A DNA stretch of 64,000 nucleotides, from assembly GCF_013409505.1 (NCBI RefSeq), contig NZ_JACCBN010000001.1, positions 4,836,001 through 4,900,000 of the forward strand, read 5' to 3'. The notes under the pieces were generated by a model, which saw only the letters and a program-made list of their open reading frames with translations, was not told the DNA's origin and did no database searches. This document shows, one piece after another, positions 8,321-16,447 of the stretch. This DNA comes from Actinomycetospora corticicola. Its GTDB lineage: Bacteria > Actinomycetota > Actinomycetes > Mycobacteriales > Pseudonocardiaceae. The position numbers and the translations under genes are program-made. Numbering within the stretch: position 1 is the first letter of the stretch; the number at the start of each line of letters is the position of its first letter.

Positions 8321-9205
8321 TCAGCCCTTCGGCTCACCCATCCCGACCGACGTACGCCCGAACGCGCGCCCGGTCTTCCGGAACTGCGCCTCGAGCTGCG
8401 GCACCATCTTCTTCGCCTGCGCCATGATCGGCAGGTCGCCCAGCCAGGAGAAGGTGATCGGGCGCAGGCCGGCGAGCAGGCCGACCGACTTCGGGACGAA
8501 CACCCGCCGCTTGCGCTTCGCGATGCCCTCGAGGAAGCCCGCGACGCACTCGTCGACCGAGGCGATGCTGCCCAGGGGCGGCGGCAGCTTGCGCAGCGTG
8601 TCCTCGAAGGTCGAGGAGTCGGCCTTCACGTCGCGCACCAGGTCGGTGTCGATCCACCCCATGTGGGCGGTGCCCACGCCGATGCCGCGGTGGGCGAGCT
8701 CGAAGCGCAGCGCGTTGCCGTAGTTCTCCACGCCGGCCTTCGACCCGCAGTACGCGGCCATGCCGGGCAGGGCGGTGAAGGCGGCCAGCGAGGACACGAG
8801 CAGGTAGTAGCCGCGACGCTTCTCCACCTCGGCGATCGTCGCGGACACGGTCCGCGACACGCCGATGAGGTTGACCTCCATGACGCGGGCGACCACGTCG
8901 GCGGGCGACTCCGCGACGGTGCCGTGGTTGGCGATGCCCGCGTTGGCGATGACGACGTCGATCCCGCCGAGCTCGGCGACGGTGTGCTTCACCGCGGCGT
9001 CGAGCGAGGCCTGGTCGGTGACGTCGCAGGGCGCCCAGGTGTGCTGCGGGCCGAGCTCGCCGGCGATGCGCTCGAGGCGGTCGGACTCCAGCCCGACGAG
9101 GGCCACGCGGGCCCCCTGCGCGGCGGCGGCCCGGGCCACGGCCTCGCCGATGCCGCGCGCGGCACCGGTGATGAAGAGGACTCGGCCGGTGATGTCGTAG
9201 GTCAC
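8321..9205 (-). CDS. SDR family oxidoreductase (alcohol/ketone dehydrogenase-like)
   Basis: 294 residues, classical short-chain dehydrogenase. Cofactor motif TGAARGIG near residue 13, NAGI near 90, catalytic Ser in LVSSLAAF, and YCGSK giving the Tyr and Lys. The C-terminus is extended and rich in Lys/Arg (KRKRRVFVPKS), as in SadH-type enzymes of mycobacterial mymA-like loci. GTG 9205 overlaps the stop of the monooxygenase gene by 4 bases, so the two are co-translated and probably handle the same substrate (alcohol to ketone to ester). Confidence 0.85.
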   Translation of the reverse strand: MTYDITGRVLFITGAARGIGEAVARAAAAQGARVALVGLESDRLERIAGELGPQHTWAPCDVTDQASLDAAVKHTVAELGGIDVVIANAGIANHGTVAESPADVVARVMEVNLIGVSRTVSATIAEVEKRRGYYLLVSSLAAFTALPGMAAYCGSKAGVENYGNALRFELAHRGIGVGTAHMGWIDTDLVRDVKADSSTFEDTLRKLPPPLGSIASVDECVAGFLEGIAKRKRRVFVPKSVGLLAGLRPITFSWLGDLPIMAQAKKMVPQLEAQFRKTGRAFGRTSVGMGEPKG

Positions 9206-10716
9206 GAACGCTCCAGGATCCGTCGGGGGTGCAGGACGTACTCGTCGGTCTTCATGTGCTTCAGACGCCGGTGGAAGGGCATCGTGAACGTCGGCCACAG
9301 GGCCGAGTTGTTGCCGTGTCCGTCCAGGTACCACGACCGGCAGCCGCCGTCGGTCCACACCGTGCCCGCGGTGAGCCGCTGCATCTCGGCGACGAAGCGG
9401 TCCTGGACGTCCTGCCGCGGCTCGACGGCCCCGACCGACCGGGTCCGCAGACGCCGCAGCACGTCCATGACGAGGTTGATCTGCGACTCGATCATGAACA
9501 CGACCGAGTTGTGGCCCAGGCCCGTGTTGGGTCCGAGCAGCGTGAACAGGTTCGGGAACCCGTTGATCATGGTGCCGTTGTGGGCGAACATCGTGTCGCC
9601 CCAGTGCTCGGAGAGGCTGCGCCCGTCGCGGCCGAACACCCGGTGGCTGATCGGCAGGTCGCTGATCGCGAAGCCGGTGCCGGCGATGATCGTGTCGACC
9701 TCGTGCTCGACGCCGTCCGCCGTGACGACGGCGTTCTCCGTGACGCGGGTGATCTTCTCGGTGACCACCTCGACGTTCGGGCGGTCCAGCGCCGGCAGGT
9801 AGGTGTTCGACAGCAGGATGCGCTTGCAGCCCATCGAGTAGCTCGGCGTGATCTTCTCGCGGAGCGCGGGGTCGGTCACCTGGGTCCGCATGTGCCGCTC
9901 GGCGAGTTTCGCGGCCTTCGCCATCCGCTGCGGGTCCTTGAACCCGAGCACGAACGTCTCGCGCGCCCAGTAGATGGCCTCGCGGTTGAGCTTCTGCAGC
10001 GCGGGGAAGCGGCGGAACGCCCACTTCTCGAGCCGCGTGATCCGGCGGTCGCGCCGCGGCATGATCCACGGGGGCGTGCGCTGGAAGACGGTCATCTTCC
10101 CGACGACGGGCGCGATCTCCGGCACGAACTGGATGGCCGACGCGCCGGTGCCGATCACCGCGACGCGGCGGCCGCGCAGGTCGAGGTCGTGGCGCCAGGT
10201 GGCCGAGTGGAAGACCTCGCCCGCGAAGTCGTCCAGCCCGGGCACGTCGGGGAACGACGGGTCGGACAGCGCCCCGCTGCCCAGGACGAGCGCGTCGGCG
10301 GTCCAGGTGCCACCGGTCGTCGTGACGGTCCAGCGCTGCGTCCCGTCGTCCCAGCGCGCCTCGGTCACCTCGTGGTGGTTCCGGGTGAACCGGTCGATCC
10401 CGTACTCGCGGTGGATCGTCTGGAGGTAGCGGTGGATCTCCGGCTGCGGGGAGAACGCGTGGCTCCATTCCGGGTTCGGCGCGAACGAGAACGAGTACAG
10501 GTGGCTCGGCACGTCGCACGCGCAGCCCGGGTAGGAGTTGTCCCGCCAGGTCCCGCCGACGTCGCCGTGGCGCTCGAAGACGAGGAAGTCCTCGACGCCG
10601 GCCTGGCGCAGTCGGATCGCGGTGCCCAGCCCGGAGAAGCCGTTGCCGACGATCGCCACGGACAGGTGTGGGACGTCGGTCTTCCCGACGACGGGTGCTG
10701 CGGCTTCGGTGGTCAC
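9202..10716 (-). CDS. Baeyer-Villiger-type flavin monooxygenase
   Basis: About 504 residues from GTG 10716, which has GGGAGGGG just upstream; an ATG at 10737 is the alternative. FAD motif VAIVGNGFSGLG, the Baeyer-Villiger fingerprint FAGEVFHSATW (FxGxxxHxxxW), and NADPH motif VAVIGTGASAIQ. The family inserts oxygen next to ketones or oxidises heteroatoms. It is divergent from a TetR gene, the same architecture as ethA-ethR of mycobacteria. The shared intergenic region carries an operator-like repeat. The native substrate is unknown. Confidence 0.88.
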   Translation of the reverse strand: MTTEAAAPVVGKTDVPHLSVAIVGNGFSGLGTAIRLRQAGVEDFLVFERHGDVGGTWRDNSYPGCACDVPSHLYSFSFAPNPEWSHAFSPQPEIHRYLQTIHREYGIDRFTRNHHEVTEARWDDGTQRWTVTTTGGTWTADALVLGSGALSDPSFPDVPGLDDFAGEVFHSATWRHDLDLRGRRVAVIGTGASAIQFVPEIAPVVGKMTVFQRTPPWIMPRRDRRITRLEKWAFRRFPALQKLNREAIYWARETFVLGFKDPQRMAKAAKLAERHMRTQVTDPALREKITPSYSMGCKRILLSNTYLPALDRPNVEVVTEKITRVTENAVVTADGVEHEVDTIIAGTGFAISDLPISHRVFGRDGRSLSEHWGDTMFAHNGTMINGFPNLFTLLGPNTGLGHNSVVFMIESQINLVMDVLRRLRTRSVGAVEPRQDVQDRFVAEMQRLTAGTVWTDGGCRSWYLDGHGNNSALWPTFTMPFHRRLKHMKTDEYVLHPRRILERS

Positions 10717-10761
10717 GATCCCCTCCCGGCGGTACATCTGCGTACCGTTCCTCCGGGAAGG

Positions 10762-10781
10762 ATGGTACGAGCTGGTACCAT
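10762..10781. promoter_or_regulatory. Operator-like inverted repeat between monooxygenase and TetR genes
   Basis: ATGGTAC-N6-GTACCAT forms perfect 7-base arms. The right arm contains TACCAT, a plausible -10 box that lies 6 bases before the TetR GTG, which suggests a leaderless, autoregulated transcript. A further GTACC half-site is at 10742-10746 on the monooxygenase side. Confidence 0.55.
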
Positions 10782-10787
10782 AGGCCA

Positions 10788-11444
10788 GTGACTGTGAGCG
10801 CGCACACGACGGAGTCCGGCGAACACCCGGTCGTGGTCGCGATCCGCACCGGCACCGCCCCGGGCTCGGACCACCGCGACCGGTTGATCGCCGCGATGGG
10901 GGAGCTCCTCGCCGAGCAGGGCTACGCGAGCGTGACGGTCACCGACGTCGTCGCCCGGGCCCGCGTGTCGAAGCGGACCTTCTACCAGCACTTCGCCGAT
11001 CGCGAGGAGTGCCTGCTCGCCACGTACCGGGTGGTCGCCGAGGCCCCGTTGCACCGGATCGCCGAGGCGGCGGCGTCCACGGTCGGCACCGGGCGGCCGG
11101 TGCGCGAGGAGATCGCCGGCGTCACCGGTGCCTACCTCGCCGCGATGGCCGAGCACCCGCTGCTCACCCGCGCGATGCTCACCGAGGTCGGCTCGGCCGG
11201 CCCCGCAGGGCTCGCCGTGCGCCGCGAGGTGATGCGCCGCTTCGCCGACGGTCTCGTGGCGTTGGCTTCGGCGGGCGGGCGGGAGCTCTCCGGCGGGGTG
11301 GCGCAGGCCCTGGTCGGCGGGATCAACGAGCTCGTCCTGGAGGCCGTGGAGTCGGCCGACGTCGCGGCGCCGCAGATGGCCGAGGCGATCCTGGCGCTCG
11401 GGGACACCGTGACCGAGCTGGGCGTGGCGGTCCTCGACCGGTAG
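10788..11444 (+). CDS. TetR family regulator (divergent from BVMO)
   Basis: 218 residues. N-terminal helix-turn-helix around residues 35-75 (VTVTDVVARARVSKRTFYQHFADREECLL), followed by a helical ligand-binding domain. Start GTG 10788, with GTG 10794 also possible. It probably represses itself and the BVMO-SDR genes through the repeat at 10762-10781. The inducer would be a substrate or product of those enzymes. Confidence 0.85.
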   Translation: MTVSAHTTESGEHPVVVAIRTGTAPGSDHRDRLIAAMGELLAEQGYASVTVTDVVARARVSKRTFYQHFADREECLLATYRVVAEAPLHRIAEAAASTVGTGRPVREEIAGVTGAYLAAMAEHPLLTRAMLTEVGSAGPAGLAVRREVMRRFADGLVALASAGGRELSGGVAQALVGGINELVLEAVESADVAAPQMAEAILALGDTVTELGVAVLDR

Positions 11445-11452
11445 TCCCCGCC

Positions 11453-11510
11453 GCGAGGGTCACGTGGGGCATGTCCCGCGGCCCGTGCGGATGCCTGGTG
11501 TGCATCTCGC
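11453..11510 (+). repeat. 58-bp imperfect palindrome, copy A1
   Basis: Begins GCGAGGGTCACGTGGGGCAT and ends GCCTGGTGTGCATCTCGC; the arms pair imperfectly around a loop of about 16 bases. It is one of nine same-orientation copies in this window (see finding). It lies just after the TetR stop. Confidence 0.8.
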
Positions 11511-11535
11511 GCCGTAGTTGGGGCGGGCCTCGGCG

Positions 11536-11593
11536 GCGAGGGTCACGTGGCGCAGGTCCCGGGGCCCACAGCCATGCCTGGTGTGCGTCTCGC
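11536..11593 (+). repeat. 58-bp imperfect palindrome, copy A2
   Basis: Same element, 83 bases downstream of A1: GCGAGGGTCACGTGGCGCAG ... GCCTGGTGTGCGTCTCGC. It ends 8 bases before the stop of the convergent VOC gene. Confidence 0.8.
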
Positions 11594-11600
11594 CGCGGGC

Positions 11601-12317
11601 TCAGGAGGCGTCGAGGACGCAGAACTCGTTGCCCGACGGGTCGGCCCACACCGTCCAGGGCAGCGCCGGGTCCTCGAGGAGCCGGGCGCCGAGGGCGCGC
11701 ACCGTCGGCACGGGGTCGCCGTCGGAGCGCTCAGCTCGGACGTCGAGGTGCAGCCGGTTCTTCCCCTGCTTCGCCGCCGGTTCCGGGCAGAGCTCGAGCA
11801 GCGGTCCGACACCGGAGGGGTGTCGCAGGCTCACGATGCCGGGCGTGCCGGTGGTCGGTACCCAGCCCGTGAGGGCCGACCAGAACGCGGCGTCCCGCTC
11901 GGGGGCGGCACTGTCGAGCGGCAGGGCCGCGATCGGACCGGTGTCCCGGTAGGCCTCGCGGGTCTCCATCACGCAGAACGGCTCGCCCGCCGGGTCGGCG
12001 AGCACCGTCCACGGCACCTCGCCCTGCCCGATGTCGACGTGCCGCGCGCCCAGGCCGAGCAGACGATCGGTGATCTCCTGGCGGCGGTCGCCACCGAGCA
12101 GGTCCAGGTGCAGCCGCGCGGGCGACCCCGAGGGCTCGGCGACCCGCGGGAAGCACAGGTCGAGGTAGCCGGCCGGCCCGAGCTCCAGGCGCGCCTCGAC
12201 GGCGTCCGGCTCGTCGGTGAGCACCCTCGCCCCGAGCGCGGCGGCCCAGAAGTGGCCGACCGTGTGCGGGTCCCGGGCGTCCTGGACGACGTTCTCGAGG
12301 TACACGCTCGGCATCAT
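11601..12317 (-). CDS. Two-domain VOC (glyoxalase-like) protein
   Basis: 238 residues, two vicinal-oxygen-chelate halves (about 1-115 and 125-238). Each ends with the PWTV(L/W)ADP(A/S)G(E/N) FCV motif of the Glyoxalase_6 type. Such proteins bind small molecules or act as isomerases or resistance proteins; no substrate is evident. Starts at the double Met at 12317. The gene is flanked on both sides by pairs of the 58-bp palindrome (A1/A2 and B1/B2), an unusual arrangement. Confidence 0.8.
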   Translation of the reverse strand: MMPSVYLENVVQDARDPHTVGHFWAAALGARVLTDEPDAVEARLELGPAGYLDLCFPRVAEPSGSPARLHLDLLGGDRRQEITDRLLGLGARHVDIGQGEVPWTVLADPAGEPFCVMETREAYRDTGPIAALPLDSAAPERDAAFWSALTGWVPTTGTPGIVSLRHPSGVGPLLELCPEPAAKQGKNRLHLDVRAERSDGDPVPTVRALGARLLEDPALPWTVWADPSGNEFCVLDAS

Positions 12318-12359
12318 CGACGAGAGGACCCGATCCGTCGTCGGGGATTCGCCCGCGAG

Positions 12360-12417
12360 GCGAGGGCTACATCAGGCATGTCCTGCGTCCCGTGAGCGTG
12401 CCTGGCGTGAGGCTCGC
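12360..12417 (+). repeat. 58-bp imperfect palindrome, copy B1
   Basis: GCGAGGGCTACATCAGGCAT ... GTGCCTGGCGTGAGGCTCGC. This is the most divergent copy, but it has the same length and orientation. It lies upstream of the VOC gene. Confidence 0.7.
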
Positions 12418-12449
12418 GGCGAGCCGGGGAGCGGGCGGGTCGGGCTGCG

Positions 12450-12507
12450 GCGAGGTACACGTGGGGCAGGTCCGAGGGCCTGTGGGGATGCCTGATGCAG
12501 ACCTCGG
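12450..12507 (+). repeat. 58-bp imperfect palindrome, copy B2
   Basis: GCGAGGTACACGTGGGGCAG ... ATGCCTGATGCAGACCTCGG, 90 bases after B1 (not 83 as in the other groups). The rest of 12508-12686 is GC-rich leader of the LCP gene in which I see no other feature. Confidence 0.75.
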
Positions 12508-12686
12508 CGCTGTCCCAGCCGGGCGACCCGGGGCAACCTCACGGCGGCCCGGACGTCCCGGGCGCGCCGATCACCCTGATGGTCGTTATCGTCGCCGGAA
12601 CCAACGCGGCGTCCGGTCTCGTCCCCGGCGTCCCTCCCGCGCCGGGGTCCGGAGGTGGGGGAGCCGAGCAGCGAGGGAGACGGCCG

Positions 12687-13907
12687 ATGGCTCCAGCCCC
12701 GGGTCCGCCCGGCCCCCGACCCCCACGGCCCGGCGGGTTCGCCCTGCCGCCGCAGGGCCCGCCGCCGGGACCCCCGCTGCGCGGTCCCCAGGGCCCGCCG
12801 CCGGGAGCCCGCCCGCCCCAGGGCCCGCCGCCGCGCCGGCTGCCGCCGCAGCCGATGCCGCAGCCGATGCCGCCGCAGGGCCGGCCCCAGCCGCAGCCGA
12901 CCCGCGTCGGGCCCCCACCTGCCGTCGGGACGGCGCAGCGACCGCCGCGGCCCCCGCGACACCGGGCGCACTGGGGACGCCGGATCGGGGCGTTGCTCGG
13001 GGTGCTCCTGCTGCTCGTCGTCGGGTTCGGGGTCTACCTCGACACGCAGATGACGCGGACGGAGGCGCTGTCGTCGTATGCGGGTCGGCCGTCGTCGGGG
13101 TCGGGGACCAACTGGCTGCTCGTCGGCTCCGACAGTCGCGCCGGGCTCTCGTCCGCGCAGGAGCGGCAGCTCTCGACCGGCGAGGCGGACGGCAACCGGA
13201 CCGACACGATGATGATCGTGCACGTCGGCTCGTTCGGCGGCCAGACCTCGATCGTCAGCCTGCCGCGTGACTCGCTGGTGGACGTCGACGGGACCACGGC
13301 ACGGCTCAACTCGGCGTACTCCTCCGGCGGCCCGCAGCTGCTGGCGCGGACCGTCGAGCAGTCGACGGGCCTGCGCATCGACCACTACGCGGAGATCGGG
13401 TTCGAGGGGTTCGCGTCGATGGTGGACGCGGTCGGGGGCGTCGAGATGTGCCTCGACGAGGCGATCGACGACCCGAAGGCCGGCATCGACCTGCCGTCGG
13501 GATGCCAGGAGCTGAACGGCCCGAACGCGCTCGGCTTCGTGCGGACGCGCGCTTTCCCGAACGCCGACCTCCAGCGCGTGCAGAACCAGCGGAAGTTCCT
13601 GTCCGCCCTGATGGCGAAGGCCGCGAGCCCGCTGACGCTCGTCAACCCGTTCGCCACGGTCCCGTTCGCGACGTCGGCGGTGCGCACCCTCACCGTCGAC
13701 GAGTCCACCCACGTCTGGCACCTCGCGAGCCTCGGCTGGGGGATGCACTCCGTCGGCTCGGGCGGGGTCACGACGACGGTGCCGGTGCGGCCCTCGAGGT
13801 CGGTCTCGGGGGCCGTGGAGTGGCGCGACGACGACGCGGAGCGGTTGTGGACCGCCCTGCGCACCGGCGACGACATCCCGGCGGATCTGGTCACCCCGGG
13901 GCCCTGA
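12687..13907 (+). CDS. LytR-CpsA-Psr (LCP) family glycopolymer transferase
   Basis: 406 residues from ATG 12687, with GAGGGAGA 8 bases upstream. The frame stays open back to 12495, but that part overlaps repeat B2, so I reject the longer start. A Pro/Arg/Gln-rich cytoplasmic tail of about 95 residues is followed by one transmembrane helix (GALLGVLLLLVVGFGVYL) and the LCP catalytic domain: NWLLVGSDSRAGL, DTMMIVHV, SLPRDSLVDV, NSAYSSGGPQLL, GFVRTR. LCP enzymes attach polyprenyl-linked glycopolymers such as arabinogalactan to peptidoglycan on the outer face of the membrane. Confidence 0.9.
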   Translation: MAPAPGPPGPRPPRPGGFALPPQGPPPGPPLRGPQGPPPGARPPQGPPPRRLPPQPMPQPMPPQGRPQPQPTRVGPPPAVGTAQRPPRPPRHRAHWGRRIGALLGVLLLLVVGFGVYLDTQMTRTEALSSYAGRPSSGSGTNWLLVGSDSRAGLSSAQERQLSTGEADGNRTDTMMIVHVGSFGGQTSIVSLPRDSLVDVDGTTARLNSAYSSGGPQLLARTVEQSTGLRIDHYAEIGFEGFASMVDAVGGVEMCLDEAIDDPKAGIDLPSGCQELNGPNALGFVRTRAFPNADLQRVQNQRKFLSALMAKAASPLTLVNPFATVPFATSAVRTLTVDESTHVWHLASLGWGMHSVGSGGVTTTVPVRPSRSVSGAVEWRDDDAERLWTALRTGDDIPADLVTPGP

Positions 13908-13921
13908 CGACGGGGAGATCC

Positions 13922-13977
13922 TGCCACTGGATCTGACAGCAGTCCCATGCAGCACGCCGATAGGGCTTTCCTGCCAC
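13922..13977. repeat. Probable member of a second palindrome-derived repeat family
   Basis: Contains TGACAGCA (13934-13941) and GCTTTCCTGCCAC (13965-13977). Both blocks also occur, in the same order or as exact reverse complement, in the element at 63080-63168. It begins and ends with TGCCAC. It lies in the 82-base gap after the LCP stop. Confidence 0.45.
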
Positions 13978-13989
13978 GGGGAAGGGTGC

Positions 13990-14082
13990 TCAGCGGTCCC
14001 GCGCGAAGAGGACCGCGAGGACCGTGCAGCCCAGCACGATGAGGGCGATCGGCAGGACGGCGTTGATCGTGTCCCAGGACAT
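13990..14082 (-). CDS. 30-residue single-helix membrane microprotein
   Basis: ATG 14082 to TGA 13990. The peptide begins MSWDTINAVLPIALIVLGCT and ends with a short basic/acidic tail, FARDR. It is almost entirely one hydrophobic helix. Its ATG lies one base after the TGA of the transporter gene (TGACATG), a textbook spacing for translational coupling. I infer a small accessory subunit of that transporter. It is too short for routine gene callers. Confidence 0.6.
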   Translation of the reverse strand: MSWDTINAVLPIALIVLGCTVLAVLFARDR

Positions 14083-14083
14083 G

Positions 14084-14989
14084 TCAGCCCCAGGCCGGTG
14101 CGCGGTCGCCGGAGGCCGAGCCGCTGCCGGCGCGGGCGGTGTCGAGCAGGGCCGCGCTCTGCCGGGTGATCGCCACGGTGCCCGCGACCACCACCGCCGC
14201 GGCCACCACCTGGCCGACGAGGGCGAGCGGGCTCGTCCGCACCCACTCCCCGAGGACCAGGACGCCGAGGGTGACCGCCACGGCGGGGTCGGTGGTGCCG
14301 ATGACGGCGTTGACCGGCGCGTTCAGTCGGCCGAGGTGCAGGGCGCGCTGCGAGAAGACCCAGCCGCACAGCGAGGTGACCAGCGCGGCGGCGAAGGGCC
14401 AGGAGATCACCGCGGCGACGAGGTTCGAGGCGGCCAGTGCCGTGGCGAACAGCGTGGCGGTCAACCCGTAGAACCCGCCCGTGGCGAGGGCCAGCAACGC
14501 CGCCCGCAGCGGCTCCGACCAGCCGTCACCGCGCAGCCCGAGCAGGCCGACGCCGCCGGCCAGCAGCCCCACCACCACGAGCGGCGTGACGGCGGGGATC
14601 GGCATGACGGCGGGCGCCTGGGGGTGGGCGATCGCGAGGAACGCCGCGAGCCCGACGACGCAGACGACCGAGGTGCCGAGCAGCCGCCGGTCGAGGCGCC
14701 GGCCGGCGAGGGCGGCGGAGGCGATCGTGCCGAACACGAGGCCGGTCACGAGGACGGGCTGCACCAGGGCGATCGGACCGATGTGCAGGGCGTACGCGTA
14801 GGAGCCGAATCCGGTCGCGATGACCGCCTGCCCGAGCCACCACCGGCGCCGGCGCAGCACGCGGGCGAGCAGCTCCCGGGTCGAGCCGGGTTCGTCGATC
14901 TCCTGCCCGGCGCGCTGCTGCAGCACCGTCCCGGTGGAGATGCCCGCGGCCCCGACCAGCGCGGCGAGCAGGGCGATCGCGGGGCTCAC
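14084..14989 (-). CDS. DMT-superfamily (EamA/NIPA-like) membrane transporter
   Basis: 301 residues with about nine to ten hydrophobic segments, e.g. IALLAALVGAAGISTG, IALVQPVLVTGLVFGTI and VGQVVAAAVVVAGTVAI. The pseudo-twofold repeat of drug/metabolite transporters is visible. GTG 14989 overlaps the stop of the glycosyltransferase gene by 4 bases (GTGA), so the two are co-translated. A link with glycolipid or glycan export is suggested only by this coupling. Confidence 0.8.
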   Translation of the reverse strand: MSPAIALLAALVGAAGISTGTVLQQRAGQEIDEPGSTRELLARVLRRRRWWLGQAVIATGFGSYAYALHIGPIALVQPVLVTGLVFGTIASAALAGRRLDRRLLGTSVVCVVGLAAFLAIAHPQAPAVMPIPAVTPLVVVGLLAGGVGLLGLRGDGWSEPLRAALLALATGGFYGLTATLFATALAASNLVAAVISWPFAAALVTSLCGWVFSQRALHLGRLNAPVNAVIGTTDPAVAVTLGVLVLGEWVRTSPLALVGQVVAAAVVVAGTVAITRQSAALLDTARAGSGSASGDRAPAWG

Positions 14990-16170
14990 GTCATCTTCTC
15001 CGTGGTCGGCAGCTTGAGCACGGCCGCGAGGTCGACCCCGGCCTGGCGTCGGGACCACGCCGCGGCGCGGGCGTGCGCGGCGCGCAGGGCGGCAGGGTCG
15101 TCGAGCCAGCCGCGCAGCAGCCGGGTCAGCTCCCGCGGACGACGGCAGGTGCGGGCCAGCCCGGCGCGCACGAGCAGCCGGGCCGAGTCGCGGCCGTGGC
15201 CGGGCAGCGGCCGGTAGAGCACGAGGGTGCGGCCGCAGGCGAGCGCCTCCTGGGCGGTCGCGCCCCCGGAGTTGTTGACGACGACGTCGGCGGCGGCGAG
15301 CAGGGTCGGCACGTCGTCCACCCAGCCGGGTACCCGCAGGCGCTCGGAACCCACGCGGTCCGCGAGCGCGCGGAGCCGGTGCCGGGCCCGCTCGTCCCGC
15401 CCGCACAGCGCCACGACGTGGCAGCGCGGGTCGGCCGCGAGGGCCGCCCGCACCGCGGCGGCGATCCCGCCGAGCCCGAGGGACCCCGCCGTCACCACGA
15501 CGACGAGGGCATCGGCCGGGAGCCCGAGGCGGTCGCGGGCCGCGGCGGCCTCGTCGTCGGGAACGGGGGTGAAGGGCGCCCCCACGAGGGCGGAGCGGAC
15601 GGTGACCCCGGCTCCGGGGTCCATGACACGCGTCGGTGCCGCCGCGAGGTCGTCGAGCACGAGGTACTCGTCGACGCCGGGATAGGTCCAGTAGGCGTGC
15701 GGCGCGAAGTCGCAGATCGCGGCGACGACGCGGGCGTCGAGCCGGCCGCGCCGGCGCAGCCAGGCCAGACCCGCCGTCGCGAGCTGGTGGGTGGAGACGA
15801 CGACGTCGGGTGCCCCGCCGGCGGCGAGGCGGGCGTGCGGGCCCTCGAGGTCGGCGGCGAGCGCGCGGGCGACCCAGGCGCCCATCACCTCGCGGTAGAA
15901 CCACCGCACGAGCCGGGAGTGCGTGACGGCGGAGTACCAGGCCTCCTGCAGGACCGGGGTCCACTGCACCGCGAACTCGAACAGCCAGCGGAACACCGGC
16001 CCGGAGCCGTGGCCCATGCGGGCGAAGGCCTCCGCGAGCCGGATGTCGCAGTCCGGCCGGTCGCGCGCGACGATCGAGGCCACCGCACGGGCCACCGCCG
16101 CGTGCCCCTCGCCGATCTCGCCGGAGACGATCAGCAGCCGCGTCGCGCGGTCGGTCGGCGGACTCGTCAC
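14986..16170 (-). CDS. MGDG-synthase/MurG-type glycosyltransferase (GT28-like)
   Basis: 394 residues, GT-B fold. N-terminal IVSGEIGEGHAAVARAV matches the acceptor-domain loop of diacylglycerol glycosyltransferases; the C-terminal donor half has TAGSLGLGGIAAAV, GWVDDVPTLLAAADVVVNNSGG and the nucleotide-sugar region. The family transfers a sugar to a lipid acceptor at the inner membrane face. It is divergent from a paralog at 16448, with PHO-box-like repeats between them. It is followed by the transporter and microprotein genes in an overlapping operon. Confidence 0.85.
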   Translation of the reverse strand: MTSPPTDRATRLLIVSGEIGEGHAAVARAVASIVARDRPDCDIRLAEAFARMGHGSGPVFRWLFEFAVQWTPVLQEAWYSAVTHSRLVRWFYREVMGAWVARALAADLEGPHARLAAGGAPDVVVSTHQLATAGLAWLRRRGRLDARVVAAICDFAPHAYWTYPGVDEYLVLDDLAAAPTRVMDPGAGVTVRSALVGAPFTPVPDDEAAAARDRLGLPADALVVVVTAGSLGLGGIAAAVRAALAADPRCHVVALCGRDERARHRLRALADRVGSERLRVPGWVDDVPTLLAAADVVVNNSGGATAQEALACGRTLVLYRPLPGHGRDSARLLVRAGLARTCRRPRELTRLLRGWLDDPAALRAAHARAAAWSRRQAGVDLAAVLKLPTTEKMT

Positions 16171-16219
16171 GGCGTCCAGTCTCCCGATCGCCCGGGTGGC
16201 GCACCCGTCCGGGTGTGCC

Positions 16220-16252
16220 GTTCACACGGGAGGCGGTTCCCGTTCACCCCGG
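16220..16252. promoter_or_regulatory. PHO-box-like repeats, minus-strand side
   Basis: GTTCAC at 16220-16225 and 16242-16247 are 22 bases apart (two 11-base units), with GTTCCC directly before the second. The array lies about 50-80 bases before the minus-strand glycosyltransferase ATG. GTTCAC units at 11-base steps are the known form of the PhoP box in Streptomyces. Confidence 0.45.
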
Positions 16253-16340
16253 ACCGCGACCTTCCGCGACGCTTCACCGGCCCCTCATCGGCCGTCCTCC
16301 GGACGCGCCGATCATGAGTCCCGCGTCGAGGTCCACCGTG

Positions 16341-16373
16341 GGTCACAGTAGGTTCACGGCAGGGTCACGGCAC
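16341..16373. promoter_or_regulatory. Three 11-bp direct repeats resembling a PHO box
   Basis: GGTCACAGTAG, GTTCACGGCAG and GGTCACGGCAC follow each other exactly every 11 bases (16341, 16352, 16363). This matches the layout and core (G(G/T)TCAC) of PhoP boxes known in Streptomyces. It lies 75-107 bases before the plus-strand glycosyltransferase ATG. Confidence 0.6.
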
Positions 16374-16447
16374 CCGGACGATCGTCGGCGGGCTGGAACG
16401 ACCCGACCCTTCGGCCGTCGTCACGCCCGAGAGGAGCCCTCCGACCG

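Noticed and set aside
11453..12507. Integron attC sites around the VOC gene
   Set aside because: Copies are palindromic and of attC-like size but lack the RYYYAAC/GTTRRRY core sites, and no integron integrase is present.
12495..12686. Upstream extension of the LCP gene to ATG 12495
   Set aside because: It overlaps palindrome B2 and has no ribosome binding site; ATG 12687 has GAGGGAGA and a normal family N-terminus.
16171..16447. Short ORFs in the glycosyltransferase intergenic region
   Set aside because: They lack ribosome binding sites and family resemblance; the region is better explained by the GTTCAC direct repeats.
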